Assembly: GCF_001428525.1 (NCBI RefSeq)
Contig: NZ_LMHW01000011.1
Coordinates: 186,001-250,000 of the forward strand
Origin: Flavobacterium sp. Root186
Lineage (GTDB): Bacteria; Bacteroidota; Bacteroidia; Flavobacteriales; Flavobacteriaceae
Length of the DNA stretch: 64,000 nt
Direction: 5' to 3'
Under the pieces are notes generated by a model, which saw nothing but the letters and a program-made list of their open reading frames with translations, had not been told where the DNA came from and ran no database searches. Below, in pieces: positions 50,065 to 57,871 of this stretch. Within the stretch, counting starts at the first letter, position 1; each line of letters begins with the position of its first letter. The translations under genes and the position numbers were made by a program.

Positions 50065-51600
50065 ATGTTAGTAAAAGTTTACGGAAGTGCCGTTTTTGGA
50101 GTAGAAGCAACAACGATTACGATCGAGGTTCATATGGATAAAGGAATTGGTTATCATTTAGTTGGTCTTCCGGATAATGCGATAAAAGAAAGCAGTTATA
50201 GAATTGCCGCCGCTCTAAAAAATAATGGATTAAGTCTGCCAGGAAAAAAAATTACCATAAATATGGCTCCCGCTGACCTTCGAAAAGAAGGTTCTGCTTA
50301 TGATTTGCCTCTTGCAATGGGAATTTTAGTAGGTTCAGATCAGATAAAAGCCCCGGAAATTGAACAATATATCATTATGGGCGAACTTTCTCTTGATGGA
50401 AGTTTACAGCCTATTCGGGGAGCTTTGCCCATTGCGATAAAAGCAAAAGAAGAAGGTTATAAAGGTTTTTTCCTGCCTATTCAAAATGTAAAAGAAGCCG
50501 CCATTGTTGCGGGTTTAGATGTTTATGGGGTTTCGAACCTGCAAGAAATAATTGATTTTTTCGCAGGAAAAGGAACGCTTGAACCAACTGTAATTGATAC
50601 AAGAGCTGAATTTTATAAAACTCTGGATTTTCCCGAATTTGATTTCTCAGACGTTCGCGGGCAAGAAAGTATAAAACGCTGCATGGAAATTGCTGCGGCC
50701 GGAGGACATAATATTATTTTAATTGGCCCGCCCGGAGCCGGAAAAACAATGCTGGCCAAACGTGTCCCAAGTATTCTGCCTCCAATGACACTGCGAGAAG
50801 CACTTGAAACCACTAAAATTCATAGTGTTGCCGGAAAATTAAAAGAAGTTGGGTTAATGAATCAACGTCCGTTTAGAAGTCCACATCATACTATTTCAAA
50901 TGTTGCTTTGGTTGGCGGGGGAAGTTATCCGCAGCCGGGCGAAATCTCGATGGCGCACAATGGCGTTTTATTTCTAGACGAATTGCCGGAATTTAAACGA
51001 GATGTTTTAGAAGTTATGCGTCAACCGCTTGAAGATCGTGAAGTTACGATTTCGAGAGCTAAATTTACAGTGACTTATCCGTCATCATTTATGCTTGTGG
51101 CGAGTATGAATCCAAGTCCGAGTGGATTTTTCAATGATCCAAATATGCCAAATACTTCATCGCCACATGAAATGCAGCGTTATATGAGTAAAATTTCAGG
51201 TCCGCTTTTAGACCGAATCGATATTCATATTGAAGTTACACCGGTTCCGTTTGATAAACTGGCAGACGACCGCAAAGCCGAAAGCAGTGTCGAAATCCGT
51301 AAACGTGTTACGGCTGCACGCGAAATCCAAACCAAACGTTTTGCAGACATAGAAAATATTCATTACAACGCTCAAATGAGCAGTAAATTAATTCGTGAGT
51401 TTTGTGCACTAGACGAACAATCAAAAGAACTTTTAAAAAATGCCATGGAGCGTCTAAATCTTTCTGCAAGAGCGTATGACAGGATTTTGAAAGTTGCCAG
51501 AACTATTGCTGATTTAGATAATGCCCCAGTTGTAATTTCGCAGCATATTGCCGAAGCGATTCAATATAGAAGTTTGGATCGTGAGGGATGGCTGGGGTAA
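50065..51600 (+). CDS. comM: YifB/ComM family Mg-chelatase-like AAA+ ATPase
   Basis: The 511-residue protein has an N-terminal Lon-like S5 fold (about 1-165; VKVYGSAVFGVEATTITIEV, DLRKEGSAYDLPLAMGIL), Walker A LIGPPGAGKTMLAKR near residue 220, the insert FRSPHHTISNVALVGGG, Walker B GVLFLDELPEF and a C-terminal Mg-chelatase domain (ARAYDRILKVARTIADL). In naturally competent bacteria ComM is a hexameric helicase that extends branch migration during transformation. comM is a known insertion site for genomic islands, and here its 5' end is duplicated upstream. Confidence 0.95.
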   Translation: MLVKVYGSAVFGVEATTITIEVHMDKGIGYHLVGLPDNAIKESSYRIAAALKNNGLSLPGKKITINMAPADLRKEGSAYDLPLAMGILVGSDQIKAPEIEQYIIMGELSLDGSLQPIRGALPIAIKAKEEGYKGFFLPIQNVKEAAIVAGLDVYGVSNLQEIIDFFAGKGTLEPTVIDTRAEFYKTLDFPEFDFSDVRGQESIKRCMEIAAAGGHNIILIGPPGAGKTMLAKRVPSILPPMTLREALETTKIHSVAGKLKEVGLMNQRPFRSPHHTISNVALVGGGSYPQPGEISMAHNGVLFLDELPEFKRDVLEVMRQPLEDREVTISRAKFTVTYPSSFMLVASMNPSPSGFFNDPNMPNTSSPHEMQRYMSKISGPLLDRIDIHIEVTPVPFDKLADDRKAESSVEIRKRVTAAREIQTKRFADIENIHYNAQMSSKLIREFCALDEQSKELLKNAMERLNLSARAYDRILKVARTIADLDNAPVVISQHIAEAIQYRSLDREGWLG

Positions 51601-51674
51601 AATTTTAGATTTTAGATTTCTGATTTTAGATTGTAATACTTTGAGGTGAAAACTTTGTCTAAGTTCCCGCAATC

Positions 51675-51778
51675 TTGTCATTCCGAGGAACGAGGAATCT
51701 TCACAAGAAACTCTGCAATCAAAAGACTCAATCTTTGTCGAGTTTCTTGTGAAGATTCCTCGTTCCTCGGAATGACAA
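51675..51778. repeat. 39-bp perfect inverted repeat (cattccgaggaacgaggaat family)
   Basis: Arms 51675-51713 and 51740-51778 are exact inverse complements (outer part TTGTCATTCCGAGGAACGAG, inner part TCACAAGAAACTC), with a loop of 26 bases. The outer core is the relative of the CATTGCGAGGAACGAAGCAAT element (10617, 36238), with C and G exchanged so that ATTCC...GGAAT still pairs. It lies between convergent comM and ABC-F genes, where it can stop transcription both ways. Confidence 0.9.
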
Positions 51779-51786
51779 CAATGCTT

Positions 51787-53376
51787 TTAATTCAACTCTA
51801 TAAAATCCTCAATATGTATTTCTTCCAAAAAATGAACATCATGCGAAACTACAATTAAAGTCCCTTTATACTCATTAATTGCAGCAGTTAAAATTTCGAT
51901 ATTTTGAATATCAAGATTATTTGTTGGTTCATCGAGAATAATAATATCCGGTGCCTGATTATTGATTGTTAAGCAGCAAAGCATCAAACGCATTTTTTCT
52001 CCTCCGCTTAAAGCAAAACAAGGTTTGTTCCAGTCGTTTTGCGAAAACAGAAATTTATTCAGTTTCATTTTTATATCATGTTCCTGTAAACCCGAAACAT
52101 TAAATTTTAGAGCTTGTTCATAAACCGAAATTTGATTTTCAATAAGCGAATAATCCTGGTCGATGTAAATTGTTTTCGAATCTACTTTATAAATAGTTCC
52201 AGTTTTGGGCTGTAATTCGCTCATGATTATTTTAATCAAAGTCGTTTTTCCAGAACCGTTTAAACCTTTCAAACCAATCCGCTGTCCACTTACAATTTGA
52301 AAATTAAGCGGATTTTTCCATAACAATTGATTTTCGTAACCATGATTAATTTCAGTCGCTGTGAAAAGTACTTTCCCTTTATGAAGATTGGTTTTATCAA
52401 AGCCAAATTTCATTTGATCAATATCGGGTAAAGCCGATCGCAATTCCTGTAAATCTTTTGAGATTCCGCCAATTTTTTCTGCATGAACACCTTTTGTTTT
52501 TGCTGTACTATTTTCGGCATTGTTTCGTAAAGTATTCATCATAATTCTCGAAACGCCGGCTTTCTTCTGCTTTTTTTCACCACGGGAATCGAGTTTGTTT
52601 TGACGTTCAAGAGTTTCACGTTCTTTTTCTTTGGCTTTGCGCAAAGCCTTTTCTTTACTTTGAATATCATGACTCAAAGCATTATTTTCGATCTGCTTTT
52701 GCTCCGCATAAAAATCATAATTACCGCCATAAACTGTAATTCTATGTTTTGATAATTCGTAAACAGAATGTAGCAAATTCAGTAGTTTTCGATCGTGACT
52801 TACTACAATTAAAGTTGAAGAGGTATTTTTTATAAATCCATATAATAATTCTCTTCCCGAAATATCCAAATGATTACTTGGTTCATCGAGTAAAACCAGT
52901 TCTGGTTCATGAATTGAAATTCCGGCAAGGAAAACTTTTGTTTTTTGTCCGCCGCTCAGCGTTTCCAGTTTTTGGTTCCAATCTAAATCCTGCAGCTGCC
53001 AATATTGTAATGCTTCATTACAGCGTTCTTCGATTGTCCAGTCGTCGTTTAAAATGTTGAGATTTTCTTCAGAAACATTTCCATTAAGAATTTCTTGCAA
53101 TGCATTCAGCTTGTCTTCAACATGCAAAGCCTCAGCAATTGTAAGATGATTAAACTGCCCAAATATCTGCGGCAGATAATAGGGTTTTGAATCTGTTTTT
53201 AATAAACCGTCGGCAGGCTGTAAATCGCGCGCAATAATTTTTAACAATGTTGATTTTCCAACGCCGTTATTGCCAATTAAAGCAATCTTTTCGTGATGGT
53301 TAACTGTAAAATTAATTTTATCAAACAACAAATCTTTGTTTGAATGTAGGTATGAGATATTCTGTAAAATAACCAT
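51787..53376 (-). CDS. ABC-F family ATP-binding protein
   Basis: The 529-residue protein has two ATPase domains and no membrane segment. Walker A motifs are GNNGVGKST (35-43) and GLNGSGKTT (about 370); signatures are LSGGQKTKVFLAGI and LSGGEKMRLMLCCL; Walker B parts are LVLLDEPSNHLD and IIILDEPTNNLD. A charged linker with SKEKALRKAKEKERETLERQ lies between. ABC-F proteins act at the ribosomal E site; some protect from antibiotics (Vga, Lsa, Msr groups), others are housekeeping. The structured leader upstream speaks for an inducible, resistance-type member (inference). Confidence 0.92.
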   Translation of the reverse strand: MVILQNISYLHSNKDLLFDKINFTVNHHEKIALIGNNGVGKSTLLKIIARDLQPADGLLKTDSKPYYLPQIFGQFNHLTIAEALHVEDKLNALQEILNGNVSEENLNILNDDWTIEERCNEALQYWQLQDLDWNQKLETLSGGQKTKVFLAGISIHEPELVLLDEPSNHLDISGRELLYGFIKNTSSTLIVVSHDRKLLNLLHSVYELSKHRITVYGGNYDFYAEQKQIENNALSHDIQSKEKALRKAKEKERETLERQNKLDSRGEKKQKKAGVSRIMMNTLRNNAENSTAKTKGVHAEKIGGISKDLQELRSALPDIDQMKFGFDKTNLHKGKVLFTATEINHGYENQLLWKNPLNFQIVSGQRIGLKGLNGSGKTTLIKIIMSELQPKTGTIYKVDSKTIYIDQDYSLIENQISVYEQALKFNVSGLQEHDIKMKLNKFLFSQNDWNKPCFALSGGEKMRLMLCCLTINNQAPDIIILDEPTNNLDIQNIEILTAAINEYKGTLIVVSHDVHFLEEIHIEDFIELN

Positions 53377-53482
53377 AATTTCTTTCTTTAAGGAATAAAC
53401 AAATGAGCAAGCCGTTTTGTGGCTTACCTTAAAATTGTCCGAAAGAAATTTTTATTCACATAGAGATTGTGCGGTTTATTTA
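53377..53482 (-). promoter_or_regulatory. Structured leader of the ABC-F gene, possible attenuator
   Basis: On the minus strand AATTTCTTTC (53450-53441) and TTAAGG (about 53432-53427) can pair with CCTTAA and GAAAGAAATT (53393-53377), which lie directly before the ATG at 53376. Between them AAGCC-acaaaac-GGCTT forms a second hairpin. The long pairing would cover the ribosome entry site. A tiny start-stop (ATGTGA, about 53463-53458) precedes it. Leaders that free the start when ribosomes stall are known for inducible resistance genes; here the mechanism is inferred. Confidence 0.5.
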
Positions 53483-53488
53483 GTGATG

Positions 53489-53496
53489 CAAAGATA
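53489..53496 (-). promoter_or_regulatory. Candidate -7 box for the ABC-F leader transcript
   Basis: The minus strand reads TATCTTTG, matching TAnnTTTG, which would start the transcript near 53482 and give a leader of about 105 bases. Confidence 0.5.
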
Positions 53497-53528
53497 TAAA
53501 AAATATTTTTTAAGATTTGAATCTCAGA

Positions 53529-53897
53529 TTATTCAAATTTTAAATTGGCGTTTTTCGACATTAAATAGGAGGTAAGTTTTTTAATTTTCCCATTTTCCAT
53601 TTCAAAAACATCGCAAAAAACGGCATCGAGTTTATTTCCGTTTTTCATGTTTCCCTGAACAGCGCCTTCGGCAATTACGATGTCATTTTCTTCGATTAAT
53701 TTTATAATCTGAATCGTTGGACTGCCCACAAAGTTGTCATTTTCAATTTCCTTATCAAATGCTTCTTTACCCACATGCTGATAAATTCCGGGCATTTCCC
53801 AAATTACATCATCTGTAAGACAAGCGAGAATTCTTTCATGATCGCTTACCATAAAAGCAGCCATGTATTCGTTTACGGTTTGTTTATTTGGTGTCAT
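53529..53897 (-). CDS. SnoaL/NTF2-like protein
   Basis: The 122-residue protein consists of one NTF2-like cone fold: VNEYMAAFMVSDHERILACL, DDVIWEMPGIYQHVGKEAF, then DVFEMENGKIKKLTSYLM. It resembles the ketosteroid-isomerase-like SnoaL group, whose small-molecule ligands vary widely. No partner gene suggests the substrate. Confidence 0.85.
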   Translation of the reverse strand: MTPNKQTVNEYMAAFMVSDHERILACLTDDVIWEMPGIYQHVGKEAFDKEIENDNFVGSPTIQIIKLIEENDIVIAEGAVQGNMKNGNKLDAVFCDVFEMENGKIKKLTSYLMSKNANLKFE

Positions 53898-53932
53898 ATA
53901 TAAGAAAGAAATAAATAAAGTTAATTACTGTT

Positions 53933-54454
53933 TTATCGTTCTATTATTTTTGCCTGAAGAATTTTTTCTAAATCCTGAACACTTTTTTTACTTTCAATTT
54001 TAAAACCAAATCCAACCATTGCAATTCCGAATATAAGCATTAGATAAGGAATAAACATAAAAAATCCGGCTTCAGAATTAAGTCCGTTGTTGAATAAAAT
54101 ATTGTATGTTACGGCTATACAGGCAACAGAAACACCGCCAATCCAAATAATCATAAAAACTTTTACAAGTTCAGCCAAACTCATTTTTACAATTACTTTA
54201 GAGCCATTTATATCCTCTTTAATTTCTCCTTTTATGATAGGTAAAAACGAATTTCTGTAGTTTATAGCTCTTTTAATCTCAAAACTATTATTAAAAATCT
54301 TACCAATATAAGGCTTAGAATACGAAAAATTATTGGCGCCAAAACCAAAAGATTTTTCAGCTTCAATTTCGTTTTGCAAATGCAATAAAAGCTCTTCTTT
54401 TGTTAGTTTTGAATGGTAAAATAATTCCTCAAAAGGCAGCAATTTTTTAATCAT
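53933..54454 (-). CDS. Hypothetical two-helix membrane protein
   Basis: The 173-residue protein starts with a soluble part (KKLLPFEELFYHSKLTKEEL) and has two membrane helices (VFMIIWIGGVSVACIAVTY at about 99-117; FMFIPYLMLIFGIAMVGFGF at about 132-151). No family recognised with certainty. Its start overlaps the stop of the upstream lipoprotein gene by one base, so they are coupled. Confidence 0.7.
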   Translation of the reverse strand: MIKKLLPFEELFYHSKLTKEELLLHLQNEIEAEKSFGFGANNFSYSKPYIGKIFNNSFEIKRAINYRNSFLPIIKGEIKEDINGSKVIVKMSLAELVKVFMIIWIGGVSVACIAVTYNILFNNGLNSEAGFFMFIPYLMLIFGIAMVGFGFKIESKKSVQDLEKILQAKIIER

Positions 54455-55284
54455 TATTTGATTTTTATTTGTCCGTTTGATTCATAACTAAAAACCCAGG
54501 TTCTGCTGCTTTCATAGCTCAAAGCATCATCATAGTATTTAGTTTCTGTATATTTTCTATAATTATTTTTTGAAAGAGATCGATAGAAACACTCCTCTAA
54601 TAATTGTAATTTTTTGAAAGGATTTGTTGCACTGTCATAATCTTCAAAAGTTCTGATGATTTTTTCGCCCTTACTTACACCATTATGTAATTCAAGATAT
54701 TCGGTTTTTGTCAAATTACCATTTGCATCGTAATAAAAATTCTCTGCATAAGATCTAACATAATCATTTGGATCTGAAGCATCATAAGGAACATTAGGAT
54801 AAGTTGTAGTTATTTTTACAAGCTTATTTTCGCTATATGTAAAAATCTGTTTTTTAGCCAAATAAGTACTGGATGTATTTGGGATTTCTTTCGCAATAAT
54901 TTGATTTGAAGAATTTAAACTAATTAGTTTGGTATTTTTTCCTACTTCAAAATCTGAAGAAGTCGAAAAATCTTCGATAGTTACGGTATTGTTTGAATAA
55001 ACGAAAGAAGTGTAAACATCTTTTGTGTACACTCTGACGTAACCAGTTGAAGCTGGAACAGGTAAAAAACCACCATTTTTTTTCGCTAGCCTTTGGTTTG
55101 AATCATACTCTAAAGTAAACTTCATTCCATCTGAATTAGGTACAAAGTCAGAGTAAAATAAATCAGGGTTTATTTCTTTAAGTAAAGATTCATTATCTGG
55201 ATTGTTTACCGGCGCATCATCATTAGAGCAAGAAATTATAAACAATGCAAGAAATAAAAATTTAAGTAGTTTCATTTGTTTCAA
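54454..55284 (-). CDS. Hypothetical lipoprotein with RHS-like YD segments
   Basis: The 276-residue protein has a lipoprotein signal ending IISCSNDDAPV. Later segments EYDSNQRLAKK, NFYYDANGNLTKTEYLE and ETKYYDDALSYES resemble the repeats of RHS/YD-type secreted proteins. The acidic residues just after the lipid Cys (SNDD) resemble surface-export signals reported for Bacteroidota lipoproteins. Function unknown. Confidence 0.72.
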   Translation of the reverse strand: MKQMKLLKFLFLALFIISCSNDDAPVNNPDNESLLKEINPDLFYSDFVPNSDGMKFTLEYDSNQRLAKKNGGFLPVPASTGYVRVYTKDVYTSFVYSNNTVTIEDFSTSSDFEVGKNTKLISLNSSNQIIAKEIPNTSSTYLAKKQIFTYSENKLVKITTTYPNVPYDASDPNDYVRSYAENFYYDANGNLTKTEYLELHNGVSKGEKIIRTFEDYDSATNPFKKLQLLEECFYRSLSKNNYRKYTETKYYDDALSYESSRTWVFSYESNGQIKIK

Positions 55285-55374
55285 AATTGTGGTTTTTGGT
55301 AATGTTTAATTTTGGTTAAATATAGAGTTTTTTAATAATCTGCTCCTTTTTTTTAAATGAAATTTCTTATTATT

Positions 55375-56244
55375 TTATTCTTTGCTTTGCGGATAAAAGA
55401 ATTTAAAAGAATTCGAAACTGCCGGATGTAAAATCGTACCGTGATTCTCCGCAGGGAAATAATCAAAATAACTTTTGATATTTTTGCTTTTTGATGCTTT
55501 GATTTTTTCTGCCAATAAATTAGCATCCACTTCCATAACTCTTGGCATTTGGGTTGGCGCAAGTCCTTCTTTGCCTACAGCAATATAAATCTCTATTTGC
55601 TGATTGAAATTCTCCTGAAAAATTTCAGAATCCAGATTTAAAATAGATCCATTGTCCCACCATAAGCTTGGGCTTACAATTACGTATTTATTAAAAAGAG
55701 AAGGTTTTTTAAATAAGATTTCGGTTTCCAGTAATCCGCCTAAAGATTGACCGATAATCGTTTTAGAATTGTTTGTTTTGTATTTTTTATCAATAAAAGG
55801 CTGTAATTCTTTTTCGATAAAAGCAATAAATTTATCTGAATGCCCGGTTGTCGGAAATCGGCTTTTATCCTTTTCGACAGTTGTTGGGAAAGTGAAATCC
55901 CTTCTTCTGTCGACAGTTGCAATACCCACAACAATCGATTTTGGAACCTGATTGATCCATTCAAAACTATTAAACTGCACTAAACCCGAAATATGAATAA
56001 AATCTTCATCGGCAGAACCATCCAATAGATAAATCACGGGATATTTTTCCTGACCTTTAGGGTTGTAACCTTCAGGAAGGTAGATGTTTAAAATTCTATT
56101 TTCGCCTAATTCCTTAGATTGAATTTCATCTATAATACCTAAAACAAAAGGTTTAGTCGTTTCTGTGGTTTTAGATTTGCTGCTTTGGCTGAAAATTAGA
56201 GTTGAAGAAAGAAGTAAAAAAGTGAGGATAAAAAACTTGTTCAT
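55375..56244 (-). CDS. Alpha/beta-hydrolase esterase (EstD/IroE-like), secreted
   Basis: From Met at 56244 the product is 289 residues with a signal peptide MNKFFILTFLLLSSTLIFSQ; upstream codons to 56328 are open but precede the signal, so I exclude them. The esterase-D fold is seen in YPVIYLLDGSADEDFIHISG, the nucleophile elbow GQSLGG, and ENHGTILHPAVSNSFKFF with the catalytic His. The family includes ferric-enterobactin esterases and feruloyl or carbohydrate esterases; nothing in the surroundings selects one. Confidence 0.86.
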   Translation of the reverse strand: MNKFFILTFLLLSSTLIFSQSSKSKTTETTKPFVLGIIDEIQSKELGENRILNIYLPEGYNPKGQEKYPVIYLLDGSADEDFIHISGLVQFNSFEWINQVPKSIVVGIATVDRRRDFTFPTTVEKDKSRFPTTGHSDKFIAFIEKELQPFIDKKYKTNNSKTIIGQSLGGLLETEILFKKPSLFNKYVIVSPSLWWDNGSILNLDSEIFQENFNQQIEIYIAVGKEGLAPTQMPRVMEVDANLLAEKIKASKSKNIKSYFDYFPAENHGTILHPAVSNSFKFFYPQSKE

Positions 56245-56330
56245 TATAGAAGTAAAAATGATTTGTAAAAAGACGAAAGTTACAATTTTTATTTTTTGCA
56301 GCTTTCGCCTTTCATGCCATTTAAACAAAT

Positions 56331-56834
56331 TTATTTTGCTTTCTCGGCAAAAATCTTGTCTAAACCTTCCATTGCAATGGTAAAACCTTCTTTGAAACCC
56401 ATTTCGATGATTTTCTCCAAATCAGATAAATTATCATGTTTAATAGCAATATCCACAAAGGTTGAATTTCCTTGCTCAGAAAAATTAACATCCCAACTTG
56501 ATCTCGGAAAATCAGTATTTAAATTTCCTTCGCTGTCGCTAAAGGCATCCTGATATTTAAAGTTATTTTTCGGACTAATAGAAGTAAAATCAGCAATTGC
56601 CCAATGTTCTTCGCCTTGCGGGCCAACCATTGCGTATATTCTGCGTCCGCCTTCTTTAAAATCCATGCTTTTAGTTCTGGATTTCCACGGAGCCGGCGCC
56701 CACCATTGATCTAAAATTTCAGGTTCTGTCCATGCAGACCAAACGTTTGCTAATGATGCGTCAAACTCACGTTTTACATTTACGGTACTATTTTCTTTGT
56801 CTACAGTAAAATTCATTAAAAGATTTGATTTCAT
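56331..56834 (-). CDS. SRPBCC/AHSA1 domain protein (second paralogue)
   Basis: The 167-residue protein consists of one START-like AHSA1 domain ([40 protein letters not shown]). It is a tandem duplicate of the gene at 56879, sharing the same start MKSNLLMNF, the WWAPxP region and the [10 protein letters not shown] end. Such proteins bind hydrophobic ligands and in many bacteria are coupled to an ArsR-type regulator, as here. The ligand is unknown. Confidence 0.88.
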   Translation of the reverse strand: MKSNLLMNFTVDKENSTVNVKREFDASLANVWSAWTEPEILDQWWAPAPWKSRTKSMDFKEGGRRIYAMVGPQGEEHWAIADFTSISPKNNFKYQDAFSDSEGNLNTDFPRSSWDVNFSEQGNSTFVDIAIKHDNLSDLEKIIEMGFKEGFTIAMEGLDKIFAEKAK

Positions 56835-56878
56835 AATTCTCTAGATTTTAAATTCATTCTTACTTTATTGAAACTATT

Positions 56879-57379
56879 TTATTTTCGTGCTTCAAAGATT
56901 TTATCCAGACTTTGCATTGTAGCTGTAATACCTTCTTTGAAACCCATTTCTATTATTTTTTCTAACTCCTCAAAGCTGTCTCGTCTAATTGCAATATCAA
57001 CAACAGTCAAATCGCCTTTTTCAGAAAATGTTAAATCCCAATAAGAACTTCCAAAAACTGAATTTGGATTTCCTTCGGCATCGCAAAAAGTAGTAGAATG
57101 TTTAAAGTTTGTTTTTGGAGAAATCGAAGTATATTCAAAACAACTCCAGCGTTCATCGCCTTCCGGACCAACCATGGCATATAATCTTTTTCCGCCTTCT
57201 TTAAATTCCATAACTGTTGTTTTAGATTTAAACGGAGACGGCGCCCACCATTGGTCTAAAATTTCAGATTCTGTCCAAGCAGACCAAACATCTGAAAGCG
57301 ATGCATCAAATTCACGTTTTATATTTACGGTTTTATTTTCTTTGTCAACATCAAAATTCATTAATAGATTAGATTTCAT
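56879..57379 (-). CDS. SRPBCC/AHSA1 domain protein (first paralogue)
   Basis: The 166-residue paralogue of the gene at 56331 has the same domain ([35 protein letters not shown]). Its start overlaps the ArsR gene by 11 bases, so translation is coupled. Paralogues differ mainly in the central pocket region, which suggests different ligands. Confidence 0.88.
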   Translation of the reverse strand: MKSNLLMNFDVDKENKTVNIKREFDASLSDVWSAWTESEILDQWWAPSPFKSKTTVMEFKEGGKRLYAMVGPEGDERWSCFEYTSISPKTNFKHSTTFCDAEGNPNSVFGSSYWDLTFSEKGDLTVVDIAIRRDSFEELEKIIEMGFKEGITATMQSLDKIFEARK

Positions 57380-57695
57380 TTTTTTTAGATTTTAGATTAA
57401 TTAATACTTGATCCAGCTGGCTAAAGCGGCTTTCCCAGATCTTTTTAAATTGTTCGAGCCATTGGTCAACTTCTTTCATTTTGTCAATTTTTAGTTGATA
57501 ATAAATTTCTCTGCCCATTTTTTTTTCCTCGAGTAATTCACATTCGTTTAAAATCTTAATATGTTTCGATACGGCTTGTCTTGTCGTATTAAATTGCTCT
57601 GCAATAGCATTTGGAGTTAATGCATTGGCAGAAATTAAAACTAAAATTGCTCTTCGGGTTGGATCGGCAATCGCTTGAAAAATATCTCGTTTCAT
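57369..57695 (-). CDS. ArsR family HTH regulator
   Basis: The 108-residue winged-helix protein has [20 protein letters not shown] at the start, recognition helix [18 protein letters not shown], and the wing [12 protein letters not shown]. No metal-binding Cys set is present, so it is of the non-metal ArsR type typically paired with SRPBCC genes. Two palindromes overlapping its promoter (57714 and 57738) are the likely operators, implying autorepression of the three-gene operon. Confidence 0.92.
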   Translation of the reverse strand: MKRDIFQAIADPTRRAILVLISANALTPNAIAEQFNTTRQAVSKHIKILNECELLEEKKMGREIYYQLKIDKMKEVDQWLEQFKKIWESRFSQLDQVLINLKSKKNEI

Positions 57696-57713
57696 TTTTT
57701 AAATATAAATTAC

Positions 57714-57729
57714 GCAACTAATCAGTTGC
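57714..57729. promoter_or_regulatory. Operator candidate 1 of the ArsR operon
   Basis: GCAACTAATCAGTTGC is a 6-4-6 palindrome lying at the expected transcription start, just downstream of the -7 box. Confidence 0.65.
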
Positions 57730-57757
57730 AAATATAAGCAACTTTTTGGTTGCGCAA
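57729..57757 (-). promoter_or_regulatory. Promoter of the ArsR/SRPBCC operon
   Basis: On the minus strand TTG (57757-57755), an 18-base spacer and TATATTTG (57736-57729) form a standard Flavobacteriaceae promoter. The predicted start is near 57722, giving a leader of about 27 bases. Confidence 0.75.
57738..57753. promoter_or_regulatory. Operator candidate 2 of the ArsR operon
   Basis: GCAACTTTTTGGTTGC, with the same GCAAC...GTTGC half-sites as 57714, fills the spacer between -33 and -7. The two sites are 24 bases apart, about two helical turns. Confidence 0.65.
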
Positions 57758-57796
57758 TATTTTTTTTCAATTTTTTTTAATGTGAGATTTTTATAA

Positions 57797-57822
57797 AAGA
57801 AAAAAGACGCATAAAATGCGCC
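57797..57822 (-). terminator. Terminator of the beta-propeller lipoprotein operon
   Basis: The minus strand reads GGCGCAT-ttt-ATGCGTC with one G-U pair and then TTTTTTCTTTT, 50 bases after the stop at 57872. Confidence 0.82.
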
Positions 57823-57871
57823 TTAAAATTTATATATGATGCCTTAACGCATCAGTTGTTAAAAAAAAGAA

